A stretch of DNA of 64,000 nucleotides from Glutamicibacter ardleyensis (GCF_014644555.1 NZ_BMKX01000003.1:124001-188000), one strand, 5' to 3'; counted from the stretch's first letter, positions 13,684-21,037 are shown. Numbers and translations: made by a program. The notes: generated from the letters alone by a model not told the origin.

Positions 13684-13960
13684 TGAGGGTCTTCTTAGAC
13701 TTCATGGCCCTAAGCTCAGCCTTCACATGAGCGCGAGCGCGACGCTTAGCGTTCTCAACGCACCGCCCAAAAAGACGGTGACGAAAAACCCAATCCTTAG
13801 CCATGTAGTTATCGGCGACATACATTCGCATGCCAGCATCGACAATATAGAGAACGAACTCTTCATGATGCCGAGTCGGCTTGACGCTCACGCGGGCAGT
13901 CCGAAGACCACCAACGAACACCCAATCAAGGACTGGTTCGGGCGGGGCTAGAATAGACAT
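13676..13960 (-). CDS. Phage hypothetical protein, 94 aa
   Basis: ATG 13960 with AAAGGAAAAC ahead. Beta-rich first half (DWVFVGGLRTARVSVKP, EEFVLYIVDAGMRMYVAD) and a very basic helical second half (RCVENAKRRARAHVKAELR). No family recognised. It follows the hairpin at 13988-14016. Confidence 0.65.
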   Translation of the reverse strand: MSILAPPEPVLDWVFVGGLRTARVSVKPTRHHEEFVLYIVDAGMRMYVADNYMAKDWVFRHRLFGRCVENAKRRARAHVKAELRAMKSKKTLNG

Positions 13961-13987
13961 GTTGTGTTTTCCTTTCGAGGGATGCAA

Positions 13988-14016
13988 AAGGCCACCAGTT
14001 CGCACCTGGTGGCCTT
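13988..14016. terminator. Strong hairpin between early genes
   Basis: AAGGCCACCAG / CTGGTGGCCTT, perfect 11-bp stem, 7-nt loop. T-runs on both sides (TTTTGC leftwards; ACTTTTT rightwards). Placed directly after the 14026-14229 gene and before the ribosome site of the next gene. Confidence 0.75.
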
Positions 14017-14025
14017 ACTTTTTGA

Positions 14026-14229
14026 TTAGAATAGGTCGCTACGTTTAGCCGGTGGCCTCGGGCGAAATGCGGGCACTTGCGGCTCCGGCGAATGTTTCTC
14101 GCCAAGCGCCACACCCTTATTCCAGCCTTCAACGGTGATCTGCCCGTTCTTTTCGAGCAGTGCCAGAAAATAGCCAGCCATGATCGGATCAACAAGACGT
14201 GCGGGCGGGGCAATAGGTTCGGTGCTCAT
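14026..14229 (-). CDS. Phage hypothetical protein, 67 aa
   Basis: Begins MSTEPIAPPARLVDPIMAG; a short amphipathic helix (Y-F-L-A-L-L-E-K-N-G-Q-I-T-V-E-G-W) and a Pro-rich basic C-terminus. ATGA overlap with the upstream gene and a terminator after its stop. No family recognised. Confidence 0.65.
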   Translation of the reverse strand: MSTEPIAPPARLVDPIMAGYFLALLEKNGQITVEGWNKGVALGEKHSPEPQVPAFRPRPPAKRSDLF

Positions 14230-14510
14230 GCAGCCATCAACCTTCTCTCTACTGACTTATGGTGATCGCACTCTTTCGGATTCATCGCATGCGCTACAGC
14301 TGTTTCGCCGGTAATATCGCTGTACTCCTTCTCATAAGCGAGCGCCAAGAACTCGGCGGCTTCAACCGCTTTATCAGCGCGATCATTGAACGCACGCTCA
14401 AGCCGGCGTGCAGTTTTCTTCATCTCCGAGAAGGTTGCCTGAACGGCGTTGATCGCGTTATAACGGGCAAGCTCCGTGAGGAAGTCCGGCTTCGGGTTGT
14501 TTTTGGGCAT
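14226..14510 (-). CDS. Phage hypothetical protein, 94 aa
   Basis: ATG 14510 follows AAAGGACTATTTGTC. Highly helical and charged (TFSEMKKTARRLERAF, KAVEAAEFLALAYEKEY), ending C-D-H-H-K-S-V-E-R-R. Likely a small helical bundle. No family recognised. Confidence 0.65.
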   Translation of the reverse strand: MPKNNPKPDFLTELARYNAINAVQATFSEMKKTARRLERAFNDRADKAVEAAEFLALAYEKEYSDITGETAVAHAMNPKECDHHKSVERRLMAA

Positions 14511-14623
14511 GACAAATAGTCCTTTACTTTCCGCAAACAACACGGAAGGGAGGGTTCGAAAGATACTGCGGGATGTTTGCCCAGAATCGGGCGGGATGCC
14601 TAGTTAGGCGAAGGTGCTGCTGG

Positions 14624-14815
14624 TTATGCGCTTGGTTCGTCCGGCAGTGCGTTGAACCAGTTGTCTAGTTCTTTCGCTCCGATTACTGGCCGACTGGTTG
14701 GGTACTTGGCGTTTAGATCACCGCGCTTGATTGCTGCGCGGATGGTATCCGTTGATACGTCATATGCTTTGGCAGCTGACTGGATGGTAAACGCTTGCTT
14801 GGTTTCGGCGCTCAT
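14624..14815 (-). CDS. Excisionase-like / MerR-type HTH protein
   Basis: 63 aa: FTIQSAAKAYDVSTDTIR then A-A-I-K-R-G-D-L-N-A-K and a V-I-G-A-K-E-L-D-N-W-F end. This is the compact winged HTH of AlpA/Xis/'helix-turn-helix 17' proteins: helix 2-3, R-G-x-L, wing, then D-x-W. In prophages such proteins act as recombination directionality factors or early regulators. It follows the Cro-like gene with an ATGA overlap, the usual xis position, though the integrase is not seen. Confidence 0.75.
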   Translation of the reverse strand: MSAETKQAFTIQSAAKAYDVSTDTIRAAIKRGDLNAKYPTSRPVIGAKELDNWFNALPDEPSA

Positions 14816-15048
14816 GCTGCGTTCACCTGAATCATTTCTCGGGTGAGGATTGCGTAGAGGCTAATCCCGGTTAGGCCTGAAATTTTCATCAGGTCGTTCA
14901 TGGTGAACTTGTCGGAGGCCAGTCGCTTGCGCCAAGTTGCGTAAGAGATCCCGAGTGCGTCGTGCGCTTCGGTCTGGCTAACACCGGCAAGCTTGATTGC
15001 TTCAAGGATGCTTGCGCCCAGCTCGGTGGGCTTCTGTGTTGCGGTCAT
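14812..15048 (-). CDS. Cro-like HTH regulator, first gene of the leftward early operon
   Basis: 78 aa from ATG 15048. It holds an HTH of lambda-repressor type: S-Q-T-E-A-H-D-A-L-G-I-S-Y-A-T-W-R-K-R-L. Transcribed divergently from the other repressor. The ATG lies six bases after a -10 (TACGCT) of a promoter with consensus TTGACA, so the transcript probably begins at or next to the ATG and is leaderless. An upstream in-frame ATG (15069) lies inside the promoter and was rejected. Confidence 0.75.
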   Translation of the reverse strand: MTATQKPTELGASILEAIKLAGVSQTEAHDALGISYATWRKRLASDKFTMNDLMKISGLTGISLYAILTREMIQVNAA

Positions 15049-15152
15049 ATGTACAGCGTATGCGGTCATACGACGGCATGTCAACTCAAAAATAAAAGAA
15101 ATAGCTTCGCTTGTAAGTTGCATACTCACGTTTGACGGCATAAAGTGGTCAT
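15049..15152. promoter_or_regulatory. Divergent early promoters and operators of the lysogeny switch
   Basis: Leftward promoter: TTGACA (15079-15084 complement), 18-bp spacer, TACGCT (15055-15060 complement), six bases to the ATG. Rightward promoter: TTGCAT 15118-15123, 17-bp spacer, TAAAGT 15141-15146, six bases to the ATG at 15153. Operator-like sequences: an imperfect 20-bp palindrome at 15060-15079 with half-sites ATGCSGTCRT covering the spacer of the leftward promoter; further GGTCATA copies at 15044 and 15148, and GACGGCAT at 15072 and 15134. Both mRNAs look leaderless. Confidence 0.65.
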
Positions 15153-15392
15153 ATGCCTATTAACGAAGAATCGTATTGGGCAGCCATCTCCACCGCTATC
15201 AAGATGGAGATGACCGCCAATGAACTCACGCAGGCGAAGCTTGCAGAGTCAGTTGGGATAAGTAGAGACGCCTTAGGCAACTACCTATCTGGTAAAAGAG
15301 AAATGCCCTTCAAGACGTTCATGCGCATCGCAGATGCACTGGGAACGACCATGGGGGACATTATCTCAACGGCTGATCGTCGGATGAAATAA
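15153..15392 (+). CDS. XRE-family HTH protein, probable prophage repressor
   Basis: 79 aa, HTH_3 domain: L-T-Q-A-K-L-A-E-S-V-G-I-S-R-D-A-L-G-N-Y then L-S-G-K-R-E-M-P, and an A-L-G-T-T-M-G-D-I-I end typical of XRE repressors. It lacks a LexA-like peptidase domain, so induction would not be by simple RecA-stimulated cleavage. It is the only rightward gene of the prophage part and is divergent to the Cro-like gene. No ribosome site is seen, matching a leaderless start. Confidence 0.8.
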   Translation: MPINEESYWAAISTAIKMEMTANELTQAKLAESVGISRDALGNYLSGKREMPFKTFMRIADALGTTMGDIISTADRRMK

Positions 15393-15555
15393 GCTCATTC
15401 ACCGAAACGCCCAGGGGAATCACATGACGGATCAGATCTTGAACCGTCAGCGTGGTTCCCCTTCTCGTTTGCACTTTAGCCAATTTCTCGTCGATGCTCT
15501 GAGGCACTACTTCTTCTCCAATTGTTCGAAAGTATGTTCGATTGAGAGGTTGCAC
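15361..15555 (-). CDS. Possible small ORF resembling an XRE C-terminal half (doubtful)
   Basis: 64 codons from GTG 15555. The product starts LNRTYFRTIGEEVVPQS after Q-P and ends with L-G-V-S-V-N-E-L-I, which recall the recognition-helix and end segments of XRE proteins, but the HTH core is absent and the frame overlaps the repressor 3' end by 32 bases. An in-frame stop sits right before the start codon. It may be a decayed HTH gene or chance. Confidence 0.25.
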   Translation of the reverse strand: MQPLNRTYFRTIGEEVVPQSIDEKLAKVQTRRGTTLTVQDLIRHVIPLGVSVNELISSDDQPLR

Positions 15556-15598
15556 TTAGCCTACATGCCCCATGCGACACTTTGAAGTTCAATCTTTT

Positions 15599-15670
15599 GT
15601 AACGTGCGCTAGCTTGGGCTACGTTACGCTCACACGAAATAAAAGATCGGGGGTACTTCTGGGGGTACTT
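15599..15670. repeat. Inverted and direct repeats beside tRNA-Met, candidate attachment-site arm region
   Basis: GTAACGT (15599-15605) and ACGTTAC (15621-15627) form a 7-bp inverted repeat; GGGGGTACTT is directly repeated at 15649-15658 and 15661-15670. They lie between the last prophage gene and the tRNA-Met 3' end, where integrase arm sites would be expected. The role is inference; no integrase gene is visible. Confidence 0.35.
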
Positions 15671-15694
15671 GGCACCCTTTTGGTTAAACAAAAA

Positions 15695-15725
15695 TAGCCC
15701 CGGAATCCGCTAGATTCCGGGGCTA
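15695..15725 (-). terminator. Terminator of the leftward tRNA-Thr/tRNA-Met transcript
   Basis: TAGCCCCGGAATC / GATTCCGGGGCTA, perfect 13-bp stem, 5-nt loop, followed leftwards by TTTTTG. Nine bases past the tRNA-Met 3' end. Confidence 0.85.
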
Positions 15726-15733
15726 GATCGCTG

Positions 15734-15807
15734 TAGCGGCGCCGGGGCTCGATCCCGGGACCTCACGATTATGAGTCGTGCGCTCTAACCAGCTGAGCTA
15801 CGCCGCC
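15734..15807 (-). tRNA. tRNA-Met (CAT), elongator
   Basis: 74-nt cloverleaf: acceptor GGCGGCG paired with CGCCGCT (1-72 pair is G-U), D-arm GCTCAGCTGGTTAGAGC, anticodon loop CTCATAA, T-loop ATCGAGC, discriminator A. CCA is not encoded. The 3' end faces the prophage, the usual target geometry for tRNA integration. Confidence 0.93.
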
Positions 15808-15854
15808 ACAAGTGGGAAACCATCCTGTAGAAGCCAAGATGACTTCCCACTCAG

Positions 15855-15926
15855 AGCCCCCTGCCGGAATCGATCCGGCGACCTCGTTCTTACCAAGAAC
15901 GCGCTCTACCACTGAGCTAAGGGGGC
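15855..15926 (-). tRNA. tRNA-Thr (GGT), leftward copy
   Basis: 72 nt, acceptor GCCCCCT/AGGGGGC, anticodon loop CTTGGTA, discriminator T, no CCA. Identical over its full length to the copy at 16338-16409 on the other strand. Lies 47 nt upstream of tRNA-Met and probably shares its transcript and terminator. Confidence 0.95.
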
Positions 15927-16337
15927 AACGAGTAAATACTCTACACGGATTTCTCAGCAAAGAAAAATCGCAGTCCACGTCGAATCAAAATCCATCAAAT
16001 CACCTATATAGCCAAGTCAGAAGCGGATACGAATTTCGAACTGGTGCTTCGTTTCTGAACTTCAAAGAAAACTTGGCCAGTGACGCTACTCACGAAGTTA
16101 GTCAACACTTCACTACTTGTTTAGGAACGTGATGGCCATTGATTCAAATGCAAACGTCAATGGATTGAAAGTCGAACTTTGCTACAAATACTTTCCTCTA
16201 CTTCGCGAGAATCCATGAATCCGCGACACCGAGCTCGAGGCGCAGAACGCCTAATGAGATCCGATTTTGTGACTTCTGGCACTCACCCTAGGGCGATTTT
16301 GAAAACCCTTTGAATGTGTGTAAAGTATTTATCTGTT
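15927..16337. other. Gene-free 411-bp spacer between inverted tRNA-Thr copies
   Basis: No convincing reading frame. It contains the promoter of the rightward tRNA-Thr (TTGAAA 16299-16304, 16-bp spacer, TAAAGT 16321-16326, eleven bases to the tRNA). The 20 nt upstream of both tRNA copies are also alike (GTGTARAGTATTTA shared), so the -10 region was duplicated with the gene. Confidence 0.7.
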
Positions 16338-16409
16338 GCCCCCTTAGCTCAGTGGTAGAGCGCGTTCTTGGTAAGAACGAGGTCGCCGGATCGATTCCGG
16401 CAGGGGGCT
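16338..16409 (+). tRNA. tRNA-Thr (GGT), rightward copy
   Basis: 72 nt, sequence identical to the 15855-15926 tRNA but inverted. It has its own promoter and terminator. Confidence 0.95.
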
Positions 16410-16414
16410 CAGAT

Positions 16415-16460
16415 AAGAGGGAGAGAATCTTTGATAGATTCTCTCCCTCTTGCTTTATTT
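16415..16460 (+). terminator. Terminator of the rightward tRNA-Thr
   Basis: Perfect 16-bp stem (AAGAGGGAGAGAATCT and its complement), 5-nt loop, tail GCTTTATTT. Starts six bases past the tRNA. Confidence 0.9.
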
Positions 16461-16568
16461 AACATCCCTTTCGACCAGACCCAGAACCGGCGAAACTTTC
16501 GAAGTTCCGTAATCCACAGGTCGAAAATTTACCTCTAAAACGTCTGTAACGCACTATAAAATGGAGTT

Positions 16569-17999
16569 ATGTACGAAGACGGATGCGACGATCGCGATAA
16601 CTTCGAAAACGAGGCTCCTAAGTGGCCGCCAGACAATGGACTTCACGAAGGCTGTGAAGCCTTGGTGGGGAAAGTTAACGACAATCTGGGCCAGCTCATC
16701 GCTCATGGCGGCAGGTCCGCATACTCAGCAGCACTGAATGAGTTGGAACGCACCAAAGCTAGTTTCTGCGCAGCTCAGATAAAGATGGCTTACCTTTTCG
16801 AAAAAGAAGTCGTTCGCGACCATGAGGAACGCGGCGTCTTCATAGATGAAAGCGAACGTGGTGCCGCTTCTGCGGTGGCAATGAGCCGTCGTCAGCCACC
16901 GACAGGTGCCCGAAGCTACATGAAATCTTGTCGGATACTGGTAGAAGATATGCCGAATCTTTTACTAGCTCTTGATCTAGGTGATCTCTCGGAGCGACAG
17001 ATATTCGCCGCTACGTCCCCTTTGCAAGAAGTTAATGCTGAACATCGCAGGGAGTTCGACCAGCTGTTTCGCACCCATCCGGAAATGTTTGAAGGGCTCG
17101 GCGTCAAGGCAATCGGCGACACAGTTCGCAAGTTCACCGAACGTTTTGAAAGCACCACGAAGGCGTTCCAGGCTGAAGATGAAGCGTCGAAGCGATACTC
17201 ACGATTTCGCAAGAGCGGAAATTGTGTCATGCTCAGCGCTAAACTCCCGCTCGCAGAAGGCACCGCCTTATGTAAGTCAATCAAGCAGCGGGTCAACGAA
17301 CTGCGTCGTAGCGGAGACCCACGAACAAAAGATCAGCTGATGGCTGACATGTTGATTTGCAGTCAGATTGAGGGTTTCCCTCCCAAGCTCCCCTTGTTCG
17401 TTGATATTAAACTGATCATGACGGATAAGAGTTTGCTCATGGGCGATCGCGAACCGGCAAATCTACCCGGGTACGGGATCATTCCTTCCCAATATGCGCG
17501 CGAACTAGTGGCGGGGGCGCAGATACGGGTCAACGATTACTTCCATGAGTATCCGGAACACGACGACCTAGCGTTACGAATCTTCACCTTCCCTGAAATC
17601 CAGCGGTTGTATACAGCCCCTGGAAATCAAGATTTAATTGCCATGGATTCCAAAGCACGCGAGTTCCCGGACGCAATGAAGGAATTCATCAAGATCCGAG
17701 ATGTTCATTGTCGGACACCATATTGCGATGGAATCATAGAAAACGTTGACCACGTGATGCAGCATTATCTTGGTGGTCCGACAAATGTAAAAAATGCTGA
17801 CGGTCGGTGTCAATGGTGCAATCTTGCCAAGGAACAACCGGGATGGTTTGAGATTGTGGTGCACGAACAACCGCACTCGATGCGAATCAATCCCGGAGAT
17901 GGCGCTATTTATCAGTCTTTGGCACCACCAGCAACGGGAGTAGTACGAGACGTGATCCCTCCGATTCTTCCGTATGGATATCGGTGGCAACGTGAATAG
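16569..17999 (+). CDS. DUF222 / HNH endonuclease-domain protein (13E12 repeat family)
   Basis: 476 aa. The long helical N-terminal two-thirds matches the DUF222 domain of actinobacterial 13E12-type proteins (S-R-R-Q-P-P-T-G-A-R, then P-N-L-L-L-A-L-D-L-G-D-L-S-E-R-Q). The C-terminal HNH site is I-R-D-V-H-C-R-T-P-Y-C-D then V-D-H-V near residues 395-400 and C-Q-W-C-N-L, giving the zinc-binding CxxxC/CxxC pairs and the catalytic DH. The role of this large family is unknown; copies are often mobile and multi-copy. It sits beside the duplicated tRNA-Thr in an otherwise empty stretch, consistent with an integration hot spot. Confidence 0.85.
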   Translation: MYEDGCDDRDNFENEAPKWPPDNGLHEGCEALVGKVNDNLGQLIAHGGRSAYSAALNELERTKASFCAAQIKMAYLFEKEVVRDHEERGVFIDESERGAASAVAMSRRQPPTGARSYMKSCRILVEDMPNLLLALDLGDLSERQIFAATSPLQEVNAEHRREFDQLFRTHPEMFEGLGVKAIGDTVRKFTERFESTTKAFQAEDEASKRYSRFRKSGNCVMLSAKLPLAEGTALCKSIKQRVNELRRSGDPRTKDQLMADMLICSQIEGFPPKLPLFVDIKLIMTDKSLLMGDREPANLPGYGIIPSQYARELVAGAQIRVNDYFHEYPEHDDLALRIFTFPEIQRLYTAPGNQDLIAMDSKAREFPDAMKEFIKIRDVHCRTPYCDGIIENVDHVMQHYLGGPTNVKNADGRCQWCNLAKEQPGWFEIVVHEQPHSMRINPGDGAIYQSLAPPATGVVRDVIPPILPYGYRWQRE

Positions 18000-18319
18000 T
18001 TCTCGGAGAACCTAGATTCTCTACCTGCCCAGGGGACATCTCCCACTGTTTCATCACCGTGCCTACCCTGAATCAGACTTGCGACGACAACACTGATCAA
18101 ACTAATGGTCAGGGTATCCCCCTGCCCAAACGTTGTGAGGCGCTGTGTGTGGCCTCTGCACGCGTTAGAGCGAGGAGGCTAGGCCCAGAGTTCGTCCAGG
18201 CCTTATTGGGACTCTCAGCGCGAACTTTCCTGGCATTGTCTATGTCGCGTTTTAGGCACAAAAAAGCACTCCCGCGAGCCGTTTTCACGATTCAAGGGAG
18301 TGCTCTTAGGTTTTAAGAC
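18000..18319. other. Intergenic region with the terminator of the DEAD-box gene
   Basis: A weak GAGAACC...TTCTC stem lies directly after the HNH gene (18002-18021). The strong feature is an AGCACTCCC / GGGAGTGCT hairpin (18265-18304) followed leftwards by TTTTTTG, the terminator of the helicase. An 85-codon frame on the plus strand in this space has no ribosome site or recognisable composition and is not called. Confidence 0.7.
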
Positions 18320-20239
18320 TTAGTAGTCGCGACGTCCACCGCTACGGCTTCCGCCACCGAAGCGCTTTTCGCCACCGCCGCGTCCGCCACCGAAGCCGCC
18401 GCGTCCACCGCCGCCGCCGAAGCCGCCACGTCCGCCGCCGCGTCCGCCACCGAAGCCACCGGAACGCTTACGGTCGCCGTAGCCACCGCGGTCCGAATCT
18501 TCAGCTGGGCTGCGACCGTTGTCTAGCTCCAGGTTGATGGCTTCGCCACCAATGCGGGTGTTAGACAGTGCACGCCACTGGTCTTTGGTCAGCTCTGCTG
18601 GCAACTCGACCAAGGTGTGATCCGAACGGATATCAATGCCACCGATTTCGGAGGAGTTGAAGCCGCCTTCGTTGGCAAGTGCGCCAACGATGGAGCCCGG
18701 CTGAACGCGGTTCTGACGACCCACGGCCAAACGGTACATTGCGTTGCCTTCCGCTGCAGTCTTACGACCACGTGGGGCACGCTCGCCGCGTCCGCCTTCA
18801 CGCTCGCCACGTCCGCCTTCGCGGTCCATGCGAGCCTTCTTCGAAGGTGGGATCACTGGCTCGGTCATCAGCAGTGGGCGACCACCCTGAGCCATCAGTG
18901 CCAGTGCAGCAGCGATTTCAAGCTGGTCTAGGTCTTCGTGCTCTGCAGCAAAACGCTCCACGATTTCACGGAAGGTGCTCAGATCCTGACCACTGATGGT
19001 CTGATCGATGCGATCGGTGAAACGCTGGATACGACGGTCATTGACCGTGTCCAGGGAAGGAAGCTGCATCTGAGTCACTGGCTGGCGGGTAGCCTTTTCG
19101 ATGGCACGCAGTAGGTACTTCTCGCGTGGGGTCATGAAGAGGATCGCGTCGCCGGTACGGCCTGCACGGCCGGTACGGCCAATGCGGTGCACGTAGGACT
19201 CGGTGTCGTGTGGGATGTCGTAGTTGATGACGTGGGAGATGCGTTCCACGTCAAGGCCACGGGCAGCCACGTCGGTTGCGACCAAGATGTCGATCTTGCC
19301 CGAACGCAGGTTCTCGACGGTGCGCTCACGCTGCTGCTGTGGGATGTCACCGTTGATAGCTGCGGCGGTGAAGCCCCGAGCCTTCAGCTTGTCGGCAAGA
19401 TCTTCGGTAGCCATCTTGGTGCGAACGAAGGCGATAACGCCTTCAAATGGTTCGGATTCCAGGATACGAGTCATGGCGTCGAGCTTGTGAGCTCCCATAA
19501 CCTGCAGGTAACGCTGGGTGATGTTGGTGCCGGTCGAGGTGTTCGACTTGACCGAAACTTCCTGTGGGTTACGCAGGTATTCGGCAGCAATGCGGCGAAT
19601 GGTGCGTGGCATGGTTGCGGAGAACAGTGCAACCTGCTTGTCCTTTGGAGTCGACTCCAAGATCTTGTCGACCTCTTCGGCGAAGCCCATGCGAAGCATT
19701 TCGTCGGCCTCATCCAGTACTACGTACTGAAGGTTGGACAGGTCCAACGAACCCTTGTTGATGTGGTCGATGACGCGGCCTGGGGTACCGACAACAACCT
19801 GTGCGCCGCGGCGCAGTCCGTTAAGCTGTGGGCCGTATGGCGAGCCACCGTATACCGGAAGGACGGTGAAGTCGCTCAGGTACTTGGCGTAAGAAGTGAA
19901 AGCCTCAGCAACCTGAAGAGCCAGCTCGCGGGTTGGAGCTAGAACCAGGATCTGTGGGGTGCGAGCTGGACCGTTAAGGTCTGCAAGCTCAGCCATGCGG
20001 GACAGTGCCGGCAGCGCGAAGGCTGCGGTCTTACCGGTACCGGTCTGTGCCAGACCAACTACGTCACGGCCTTCAAGAAGCAGTGGGATGGTGGCTGCCT
20101 GGATTGGCGATGGCTTCTCGTAGCCTAGGTCGGCTAGTGCTGCAAGCACTCGGGCGTCAAGACCAAGTTCGCTGAAAAGCACGGTCGGCTCTTCGGTGGT
20201 CTTTTCGTCATTGGTGTTTACGGGCATGTCTGATGACAC
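18320..20239 (-). CDS. deaD: DEAD-box ATP-dependent RNA helicase (DeaD/CsdA type)
   Basis: 639 aa. All helicase motifs are present: Q motif region, AQTGTGKTAAF, PTRELALQ, TPGR, DEAD (VLDEADEMLRMG), SAT, then ARGLDV and HRIGRTGRAG. Residues 490-560 form the DbpA-like RNA-binding domain, and the last 70 residues are an RGG/Gly-rich tail, a low-complexity RNA-binding segment common in actinobacterial DeaD. It unwinds structured RNA in ribosome assembly and mRNA turnover, especially in the cold. The start is GTG 20239, eight bases after GAGGT. The terminator is at 18265-18304. Confidence 0.95.
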   Translation of the reverse strand: MSSDMPVNTNDEKTTEEPTVLFSELGLDARVLAALADLGYEKPSPIQAATIPLLLEGRDVVGLAQTGTGKTAAFALPALSRMAELADLNGPARTPQILVLAPTRELALQVAEAFTSYAKYLSDFTVLPVYGGSPYGPQLNGLRRGAQVVVGTPGRVIDHINKGSLDLSNLQYVVLDEADEMLRMGFAEEVDKILESTPKDKQVALFSATMPRTIRRIAAEYLRNPQEVSVKSNTSTGTNITQRYLQVMGAHKLDAMTRILESEPFEGVIAFVRTKMATEDLADKLKARGFTAAAINGDIPQQQRERTVENLRSGKIDILVATDVAARGLDVERISHVINYDIPHDTESYVHRIGRTGRAGRTGDAILFMTPREKYLLRAIEKATRQPVTQMQLPSLDTVNDRRIQRFTDRIDQTISGQDLSTFREIVERFAAEHEDLDQLEIAAALALMAQGGRPLLMTEPVIPPSKKARMDREGGRGEREGGRGERAPRGRKTAAEGNAMYRLAVGRQNRVQPGSIVGALANEGGFNSSEIGGIDIRSDHTLVELPAELTKDQWRALSNTRIGGEAINLELDNGRSPAEDSDRGGYGDRKRSGGFGGGRGGGRGGFGGGGGRGGFGGGRGGGEKRFGGGSRSGGRRDY

Positions 20240-20560
20240 GAAGAATTACCTCATTCGTTTGGGGAGGGCCTACCCGTCCCCAATTTAAGAACGACGCATA
20301 GGCTACACAGTAAGAAAACTACTCACGCTCATCAAGCGCTCCCCTATGACATAAAAACCGCGCACACACTTGGCGGAAGAAATACAACACGAGAAGGCTC
20401 TTGCCTCAAAAATTGGGCTAGATGCAAGGAAACCCTGATGTTCGCGAACACCTAATACTATCGACAAGTAGGCTCATTTGTCAGCGTGGGTGCCGTGTGA
20501 GTTCGGGCACCGCTTGCAAAGTGGGCCGTAACACTAGGTCTTGACGCTAGGCTGGGAGAC
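20240..20560. promoter_or_regulatory. 321-bp divergent upstream region of the helicase and a membrane protein
   Basis: No gene seen. It may hold a long 5' leader for the helicase mRNA, as known for cold-induced csdA/deaD genes. A candidate leftward -35 TTGATG followed 17 bp later by TACTGT lies about 60-95 bp upstream of the start. A perfect 12-bp palindrome TGTTCGCGAACA occurs at 20439-20450. Promoter assignments are weak. Confidence 0.35.
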
Positions 20561-20971
20561 GTGAAAAAGCCCGTAACTCCCCCGCCAAATACCCTGCCAA
20601 CACCCGGTGCCTTGCGCATTTCGCGGTTCGTTTGGATCTTGGCCGGGGTGCTCTTTTTAGGCTTCGCCGCGAATCTGGCCTTCGATGTCTTCGATGTTCG
20701 GCCCTTAGATCTTGGCCCGCTGGCACTAGTAGTGCTCTTGGCCGTGGCCGGAATAACTATCTGTTTCTTAGCCGTACGACTGTGGAAGGGCGAACGCTCC
20801 GCACGCGCCCAACTGACTTGGATTGGCTTAATCGCGGCTCTACCCACTTTGCTGCGCATGGGACGGTATTCGATCCTCGCCGCGGTGGTGCTTCTCGCGG
20901 TGCTGCTGATGTGGACCCCGGCAAGTATCAAATACTTCAAACTCACCTCACCGAAAACCAGACAAAAATAA
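20561..20971 (+). CDS. Small integral membrane protein, 136 aa
   Basis: GTG start at 20561 after GGGAG. About four hydrophobic segments (residues 23-43, 54-75, 84-100 region, 105-125), with a Pro-rich N-terminus and a Lys-rich C-terminus (S-P-K-T-R-Q-K). No recognised family; conserved small membrane proteins of this type are frequent in Micrococcaceae. Monocistronic, between the helicase and a shared terminator. Confidence 0.7.
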   Translation: MKKPVTPPPNTLPTPGALRISRFVWILAGVLFLGFAANLAFDVFDVRPLDLGPLALVVLLAVAGITICFLAVRLWKGERSARAQLTWIGLIAALPTLLRMGRYSILAAVVLLAVLLMWTPASIKYFKLTSPKTRQK

Positions 20972-20985
20972 TTCCGGCGTTAAAA

Positions 20986-21027
20986 ACTGCGGGGCTCGTG
21001 AACCAATTGGTTCACGAGCCCCACAGT
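20986..21027. terminator. Bidirectional terminator
   Basis: 19-bp stem (ACTGCGGGGCTCGTGAACC, one G-U) with a 4-nt loop, A-run on the left and T-run on the right. It serves the membrane protein gene (rightward) and metB (leftward). Confidence 0.9.
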
Positions 21028-21037
21028 ATTTTATGGC

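Noticed and set aside
15476-15691. Possible integrase C-terminal remnant (KYPQKYP in one minus frame)
   Set aside because: No catalytic Arg-His-Arg-Tyr residues; the apparent repeat comes from the GGGGGTACTT direct repeat.
1-15700. CRISPR or defence island in the accessory region
   Set aside because: No regularly spaced 25-40 bp direct repeats and no Cas, restriction or toxin-antitoxin module; the content is phage early genes.
15734-15740. G-U pair at position 1-72 of tRNA-Met as evidence of prophage damage
   Set aside because: The same ending occurs, to my recollection, in other actinobacterial elongator tRNA-Met genes, so it is probably native.
15812-16132. 106-codon frame across the tRNA-Thr gene
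   Set aside because: It is built from tRNA sequence and low-quality flanks; no start signal.
18059-18316. 85-codon plus-strand frame downstream of the HNH gene
   Set aside because: No ribosome site, no family, and it runs through the helicase terminator.
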